A stretch of 64,000 nucleotides of DNA from Glebionis coronaria. Lineage: Eukaryota > Streptophyta > Magnoliopsida > Asterales > Asteraceae. This document shows, piece by piece, positions 59,206 through 64,000 of this stretch. Under the pieces are notes generated by a model, which was given only the letters and a program-made list of their open reading frames with translations, was not told the origin of the DNA and did not search any database. The stretch covers positions 494,843,627 through 494,907,626 of the forward strand of contig CM046881.1 in assembly GCA_025667525.1 (NCBI GenBank), written 5' to 3'. A program made the position numbers and the translations under genes. Position 1 is the first letter of the stretch. Every line of letters starts with the position of its first letter.

Positions 59206-60259
59206 ACTTTGACTGAGAGTTTTGTTTTCAAAACATACTTAACACGTTTCTCTTTTGTCCTTTATTAAATAAGCCGTAGCTATATTAGCTTATTTTCAGC
59301 TTATTTTTAAGCTAACTTTGTCTAGCTTATTTTTCTTAGGGCCTTTATAGTATTTAAGATTTTTAGAATTTGGTTTCATATTTTTCCTTTTATTAGTTTA
59401 TTTATTAGAATTTAATTAATAGACGAATTTAATAAATCATTAAAAAATACCAAAAATAGTTTTTATTTTTAGGAAAAATAATTTTTAGTTTTTAAAATAT
59501 ATTTTTGAGGTTTACATATAGTTTTGGTGTTATAAACTTTAATTTTTAATTTTATAATATTTAAAGGTTTTTTATAAACTTTGAAGATTTTTATAAAATT
59601 ATTAAAAAAAGTTTAGGACTTCTAATTTGTGTTTTTCTCTTAATTATATTATTTAGGATTTTTAGAAATTTTTTATTTCAAATTTTAGAAACTTTTATTT
59701 TTTAGTAATATTTTAATATTATTTTATTATTTAATTTTCAAAATTTTATTTTTCTTTCTTTTTCATTTTTCCTAGGTTCTTTATCATAAATTAGGACTAT
59801 TTCCATTTTTAGAATAATTTTCTAGCTTTTAGATTTATTTTTATAATTATTTTAAGTTTAATTGGGTTTTAAATTATTTTTAATCATTTTTAGGGTTTTA
59901 AAAATAGTTTTAATAGGTTTTAATTTTTAGAAAATTACTTTTTAGTCTTATAATAATATAAGTTGAGTAATTATTCAATAAAATCATATTTTAGACATTT
60001 GAATTAGTTAAATTTAATTTTAGGGCTTTAATTAGCATTTAAAATTAATTATTTAATTAATAAAAGGTTTTAAAATATCTTTGTTGGATTTTTATCTTCA
60101 TTTATATTATTTTAGACTTCTTTTTAAAGTCTTTTTAATTTTGTTTTTGGTTTTAGCTTAATTTTTAATTTTTATGTTTTTCTACGGCTTTACGTTTACG
60201 TTTTTTACGTCATAGTGTAATTTTCACGTAACCGTCATTCCATCTCATCAATATTAATC

Positions 60260-60348
60260 TCAAAGAAATACAAGTTAATTCACAACACCATACCTCCTTG
60301 GGAAACGAACTTTTTTCTCTCATTTTATTTGATTGTGGGTCATTTGTG
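60260..60348. repeat. Left copy of duplication flanking telomeric array
   Basis: 89 bp starting TCAAAGAAATACAAG and ending GTCATTTGTG; repeated at 60596-60682 with a 2-bp length difference and one or two substitutions near CGAAC/CGAAT. Confidence 0.93.
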
Positions 60349-60350
60349 GG

Positions 60351-60595
60351 TTTAGGGTTTAGGGTTTAGGGTTTAGGGTTTAGGGTTTAGGGTTTAGGGT
60401 TTAGGGTTTAGGGTTTAGGGTTTAGGGTTTAGGGTTTAGGGTTTAGGGTTTAGGGTTTAGGGTTTAGGGTTTAGGGTTTAGGGTTTAGGGTTTAGGGTTT
60501 AGGGTTTAGGGTTTAGGGTTTAGGGTTTAGGGTTTAGGGTTTAGGGTTTAGGGTTTAGGGTTTAGGGTTTAGGGTTTAGGGTTTAGGGTTTAGGG
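60351..60595. repeat. (TTTAGGG)35 interstitial telomere-type array
   Basis: 245 bp of exactly 35 uninterrupted perfect TTTAGGG units, the plant (Arabidopsis-type) telomere repeat, inside the LTR of element G. Confidence 0.98.
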
Positions 60596-60682
60596 TCAAA
60601 GAAATACAAGTTAATTCACAACACCATACCTCCTTGGGAAACGAATCTTTCTCTCATTTTATTTGATTGTGGGTCATTTGTG
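60596..60682. repeat. Right copy of duplication flanking telomeric array
   Basis: 87 bp, near-identical to 60260-60348, starting directly after the last repeat unit. Confidence 0.93.
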
Positions 60683-60776
60683 CACGGTTTTCCTAAACCG
60701 TCGTACTTAATACTTTCCGCTATTTACGCTCTTTGTTTTCCTAAACAAGAGTTGTAAATTTTCCTACAATCATTTT

Positions 60777-60794
60777 TGGCGCCGCTGCCGGGGA
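60777..60794 (+). promoter_or_regulatory. Primer binding site of element G
   Basis: TGGCGCCGCTGCCGGGGA, one mismatch from the tRNA-Asp(GUC) complement; the best preserved of the three Athila sites here. Confidence 0.92.
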
Positions 60795-61531
60795 GGTGTG
60801 TCGTGTCTTAATTTGGAAAATTTTGTTTTTGATATTATCCATAAATAGTATTTGTGTTAAGTGGAACTCCCTTAACACGTATTATCGGTTTTCTTGGTTT
60901 TTCTTTGTGAATATTATTAATATATTGTATTAAGTATCACAACCAAAATACAATATCTCCAAAAGTGTGAAAACACAACCTTGATTCGGGATTTCATCAC
61001 TCGATCATTGTATTCGAATCTCAAACAAAAAGAAAAGGCAAAAATAGATAAATACTTTCGTGAAGCTCGATTTTGAAAAATACGAACTATAAGGTGGGTA
61101 TAAGGCGTGTATTATAAAATATACCCTAAGGAAAAAGGCTCTTAAGTGCTTTGCGCCGCCTCGTTTCCCCGCTTGCTTGTGAGTATTTTGAGATTGAAGG
61201 CTAATCGAGGGTTTTGCCGCCCAAAGTATTAATACGTATACTATATTTGCTTGGTTTTCTTTGTGATTAAACCCTCGTGAACAATTTGGTTTTCACCAAA
61301 GTTCTAAAGTCATTCGAAGGCGTTCACTCCACGTGATCGTTTTCATTCCTTTGAGGCTTCTTTAATCAAGAGTTTGATTCGAGGAGAGATTTTGTAGATT
61401 GTTGTCTACGAAGATACACCAAAATCCAAAAAAATTAAATATCATCAAAAACACAAAAAAAAAAAATTTGAAAATCTACAAAACGACCAAAAAGAATCTT
61501 CTTTGCTCACCTCCCATTCTTCGTGAAGTTT
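60795..61531 (+). other. Leader of element G
   Basis: 737 bp, non-coding. A perfect 8-bp hairpin GTGTTAAG/CTTAACAC at 60854-60878 lies 77 nt from the start of the primer site. Confidence 0.75.
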
Positions 61532-64000
61532 ATGATCACTCGTAATCAAGCAAAACGAGCTCGTAAACGTCTCCAAAAACAAGCAAATCAAGGATCGTTG
61601 ATTGTTGAAGAACCTCCAATTGTTGAACCTATTATAGAACAAGAAGTCGTAATGGCTAATCGTACTATGATGGAGTTGCTACAAGCACCCACCGAGGGTT
61701 TTGGAGAGGCCATTGTTATTCCCGCCATCCTTGCGGAGAATTTCGAGATTAAGACGGGTTTAATGTCAATGCTACAAGCAAACAAGTTTCGAGGTCATGA
61801 GAAAGACAACCCGCATTACCACATTAGGAATTTCAACCGTCTCACCGCTACTAGCAAATTCAAAGATGTTCCACATGACGCCATTAAGATGATGTTGTTT
61901 CCATATTTGTTGGATGGACCCGCAAAAATTTGGCTCGAGAAAGAACCGCCAAATTCGATTTTGACATGGGCCGATCTCGTTTCTAAGTTTGTGAACAAGT
62001 TTTTTCCACCATCAAAAACAACACACTTAAAAAATGAGATTTCACGATTTGTGCAACGTAACAATGAAAGTTTTTCAATGGCATGGGAACGATTTAAGGA
62101 GATGTTGCATGAATGTCCTCACCATGATTTTTCGGAATTGCATCAAATTGATACATTTTATAATGGGCTTAATGATCATGAACGAGATTATTTGAACGCC
62201 GCCGCGGGTGGTAATTTTTTGTGCAAGACGACAAATGAGGCTTTACAAATCATTGAAAATCGATCTAAGGTTTATAGCCCTCGTAACACACCGAGTGTTG
62301 CCAATATGGGTTCATCATCGTCGTCACAATCGTCTCGTAGCATTAATGCCTTACATGATGAAGCTAATGAGGAAAATCGGTTTTTTGATAGATTTGCTAA
62401 TCTAATGTCCCATTGGAAGGCTCAAGAAGCTTCCAATTCCGCTTCGGTTAAAGCGGTTGCTAAGAGTTGTTTATCGTGTGGAGGAGCTCATGATCTTTCC
62501 GAGTGCATTACCGCGGATGGTAACACTTCGAGTGCTTATGTAGCAACGGGAACTTACAACCAAAACGGCCAAGGTTCCCGCCAAAATCAAGCTCCACCAA
62601 ACCAAAATGCTAACAATTATCGAAACAACAACCAAGGTAATTACCAAGGCAACACACGCAATTACAACAAAGGGAATTATCAAAGTGGGAATGGACAAAT
62701 CTCTAATCAAAACCAAAACCGTGATTTTCAAAATACTACACAAGGTTTTCAAAATGCTCACACAAAAAATTTGCAAGGAGAATTTTTAGATTATGCTAAA
62801 GCAAATGATGCTAAATTTGATAATATGCAACGTGAGATGATTAGCTTAAGGTCCGAGTTGAAAAACGAGCTTAAAAATGAACTTGCTAATGAACTTAAAA
62901 CTCATGCAAATAAAATGGAAGGAAATGTCCAACGTCTTCAACAAAACCAACAAAAAATGGAATTAGGACAACATGAGATTAAGCAAGAGTTATTGAAAGC
63001 GGATGCTAGGCAATCTAAATTTGAGGACCGTATGGCTAAAATGTTCGAAGCAATCATGTGTAAGCCCTCTTCTTCGGGTGGTCTTCCTAGTGATACCATT
63101 AACAACCCGAAGGGAGAAATGAAGGTTATTACTACACGAAGTGGTAAAACTTTCAAGGAACCAATCTCTCGACCAAGTACTTCTACGGAGAAGGAAATCG
63201 AGAAAGAACCCGAGGTGATGGTCGAAAAGGAGCACATTACAATCCCACGAAGTACCGCTCAAACCACACCTACGGTTACACCAATACCAATTGTGGAACC
63301 CGAGATTCCAAGGCCGTTGCCTAATGACCAACCCACACCACCTTTACCTTACCCTTCGAGACGAAACAAAGAGAAAGCACAAGAACGGAACAATTATCAA
63401 TTTGAGCTATTCATGAAAATGTTTCGTGATTTGCATTTTAACATAAGTTTTGCCGATGCTTTAATCATGATGCCTCGATTCGCCGCAAACTTCAAAAGTA
63501 TGCTAAACAACAAAGAGAAGTTACAACAATCGTCTAGTTGTTCATCGGTTTTTCTAAGCCGCATACCACAAAAAGTCGGTGATCCCGGTAAATTTTTGAT
63601 TCCGTGTGCTATTCAAGATATGGAGGAATGCTACGCCTTGGCCGATCTTGGTGCTAGTATTAATTTAATGCCTCTCGAGATTTTCAAATCGCTTTCACTT
63701 CCGGCTCTTACTCCTTCGAACATGTCCATCGAGATGGCCGATCATTCTACGATCATGGCATGTGGAGTAGCCGAGGACGTTTTCGTTAAAGTCGGAAAGT
63801 TTTACTATCCCGTTGACTTTATCGTTGTAGACATTCCCATCGATCGAAAAGTTCCTCTCATTTTGGGTCGTTCATTTTTGGATACATCAAGAGCACTTAT
63901 CGATGTTCATGCTCGAAAAATCACCCTTCGTTTCAATGAAGAAGAACTTGTCATCAATGCAACACAAAACTCCAATCTTTCTCATGTATATTCTATTGCA
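61532..64000 (+). CDS. Gag-protease of Athila-type element G (partial, runs off window)
   Basis: Open for all 823 codons from ATG at 61532 to the last base. The N terminus is basic (MITRNQAKRARKRLQKQ). Capsid domain about residues 70-225 (MMLFPYLLDGPAKIWLEKEP, KFFPPSKTTH, LHECPHHDF, TFYNGL, LNAAAGGNF). Zinc-knuckle variant CLSCGGAHDLSEC about 312-325. An Asn/Gln-rich stretch follows, then a charged helical segment about 420-500, ITTRSGK and PYPSRRNKEK, and the conserved NISFADALIMMPRFAANF block. The protease motif is [13 protein letters not shown] with Asp at about 705, then VAEDVFVKVGKF and VPLILGRSFLDTSRALIDV. RT and integrase should follow beyond 64000. It is clearly homologous to E and D but distinct in sequence. 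No stop or frameshift is seen, so G may be intact. The start is the first ATG after the leader. Confidence 0.93.
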   Translation, partial: MITRNQAKRARKRLQKQANQGSLIVEEPPIVEPIIEQEVVMANRTMMELLQAPTEGFGEAIVIPAILAENFEIKTGLMSMLQANKFRGHEKDNPHYHIRNFNRLTATSKFKDVPHDAIKMMLFPYLLDGPAKIWLEKEPPNSILTWADLVSKFVNKFFPPSKTTHLKNEISRFVQRNNESFSMAWERFKEMLHECPHHDFSELHQIDTFYNGLNDHERDYLNAAAGGNFLCKTTNEALQIIENRSKVYSPRNTPSVANMGSSSSSQSSRSINALHDEANEENRFFDRFANLMSHWKAQEASNSASVKAVAKSCLSCGGAHDLSECITADGNTSSAYVATGTYNQNGQGSRQNQAPPNQNANNYRNNNQGNYQGNTRNYNKGNYQSGNGQISNQNQNRDFQNTTQGFQNAHTKNLQGEFLDYAKANDAKFDNMQREMISLRSELKNELKNELANELKTHANKMEGNVQRLQQNQQKMELGQHEIKQELLKADARQSKFEDRMAKMFEAIMCKPSSSGGLPSDTINNPKGEMKVITTRSGKTFKEPISRPSTSTEKEIEKEPEVMVEKEHITIPRSTAQTTPTVTPIPIVEPEIPRPLPNDQPTPPLPYPSRRNKEKAQERNNYQFELFMKMFRDLHFNISFADALIMMPRFAANFKSMLNNKEKLQQSSSCSSVFLSRIPQKVGDPGKFLIPCAIQDMEECYALADLGASINLMPLEIFKSLSLPALTPSNMSIEMADHSTIMACGVAEDVFVKVGKFYYPVDFIVVDIPIDRKVPLILGRSFLDTSRALIDVHARKITLRFNEEELVINATQNSNLSHVYSIA

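Larger units (their letters stand above)
56521..60772 (+). mobile_element. 5' LTR of Athila-type element G (~4.2 kb)
   Basis: The left end TGATGAGATGGC, with an inverted GATGAGAT/ATCTCATC, resembles the TGATA-hairpin termini of D and E. The right end (about 60768-60774) is set by the primer site at 60777. Only one LTR is in the window, so ends are inferred. A TATAAAAGG box lies at 57581-57589, leaving about 3.1 kb of R-U5. It contains a telomere-type array, a G14 run at 59126-59139 and several GTTGCGGCGCAA-like motifs at 59008-59113. Confidence 0.7.

Noticed and set aside
60351..60595. True chromosome end
   Set aside because: The array is flanked on both sides by LTR sequence and followed by an intact gag, so it is interstitial.
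29860..63665. DLGA instead of DTGA in the protease of D, E and G as a novelty
   Set aside because: Shared by all three elements here, and I recall it as usual for Athila-type elements; not a lesion.

Overview
The window is a plant nuclear repeat region made of nested LTR retrotransposons. I found no convincing host gene, rRNA, functional tRNA gene or CRISPR array. The polyproteins and the coiled-coil/Cys-rich Copia ORF resemble families I remember from Asteraceae (Tanacetum/Chrysanthemum-like) genomes. The family-level placement is therefore an inference; 'dicot plant' is safe from the element types, the plant tRNA primers and the TTTAGGG telomere-type repeat.

Layout, with element names used below. 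A is a + strand Tekay-like chromovirus: its integrase/chromodomain remnant is at 12309-13329 and its 3' LTR starts at 13402 and resumes at 49971-51999. B is a - strand chromovirus inserted in A's integrase: 5' LTR 8683 to about 12281, an extra coiled-coil ORF, then gag. C is a - strand Copia element inserted in B's gag: LTR 6350-6645, long leader, 758-aa ORF, then a structured tandem repeat running out of the window at base 1. D is a - strand Athila-type Ty3/gypsy element (14044-49965, TSD ACCGC) inserted in A's 3' LTR; it encodes only Gag-protease plus a tail. E is a - strand Athila element (22544-33922, TSD GTACC) inserted in D, with an intact 1885-aa Gag-Pol ORF. F is a - strand chromovirus (34246-46672, TSD ATATA), also in D, with decayed coding sequence but nearly identical LTRs. 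To the right, I is a chromovirus LTR remnant (52688-55453), interrupted by H, a + strand Copia 5' end (55454-56520), itself interrupted by G, a + strand Athila element (56521 to window end) with a 4.2-kb LTR and an open gag-pro ORF running off the end.

LTR divergence counted by eye fits the nesting: D about 1.1 %, F about 0.7 %, E about 0.2-0.3 %. E looks autonomous. D and F must have moved with borrowed enzymes.

The most unusual signals are structural. (1) A tandem array at 884-1745 is built of hairpins whose stems change sequence from copy to copy while pairing is kept. (2) Exactly 35 perfect TTTAGGG units sit inside G's LTR, flanked by an 87-89-bp duplication. (3) Dense arrays with a CGGAAT (or ATCGSAAT) core occur in both Copia leaders and in E's LTR. 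(4) Hairpins with compensatory differences sit at fixed places in the LTRs and leaders of all three superfamilies present.
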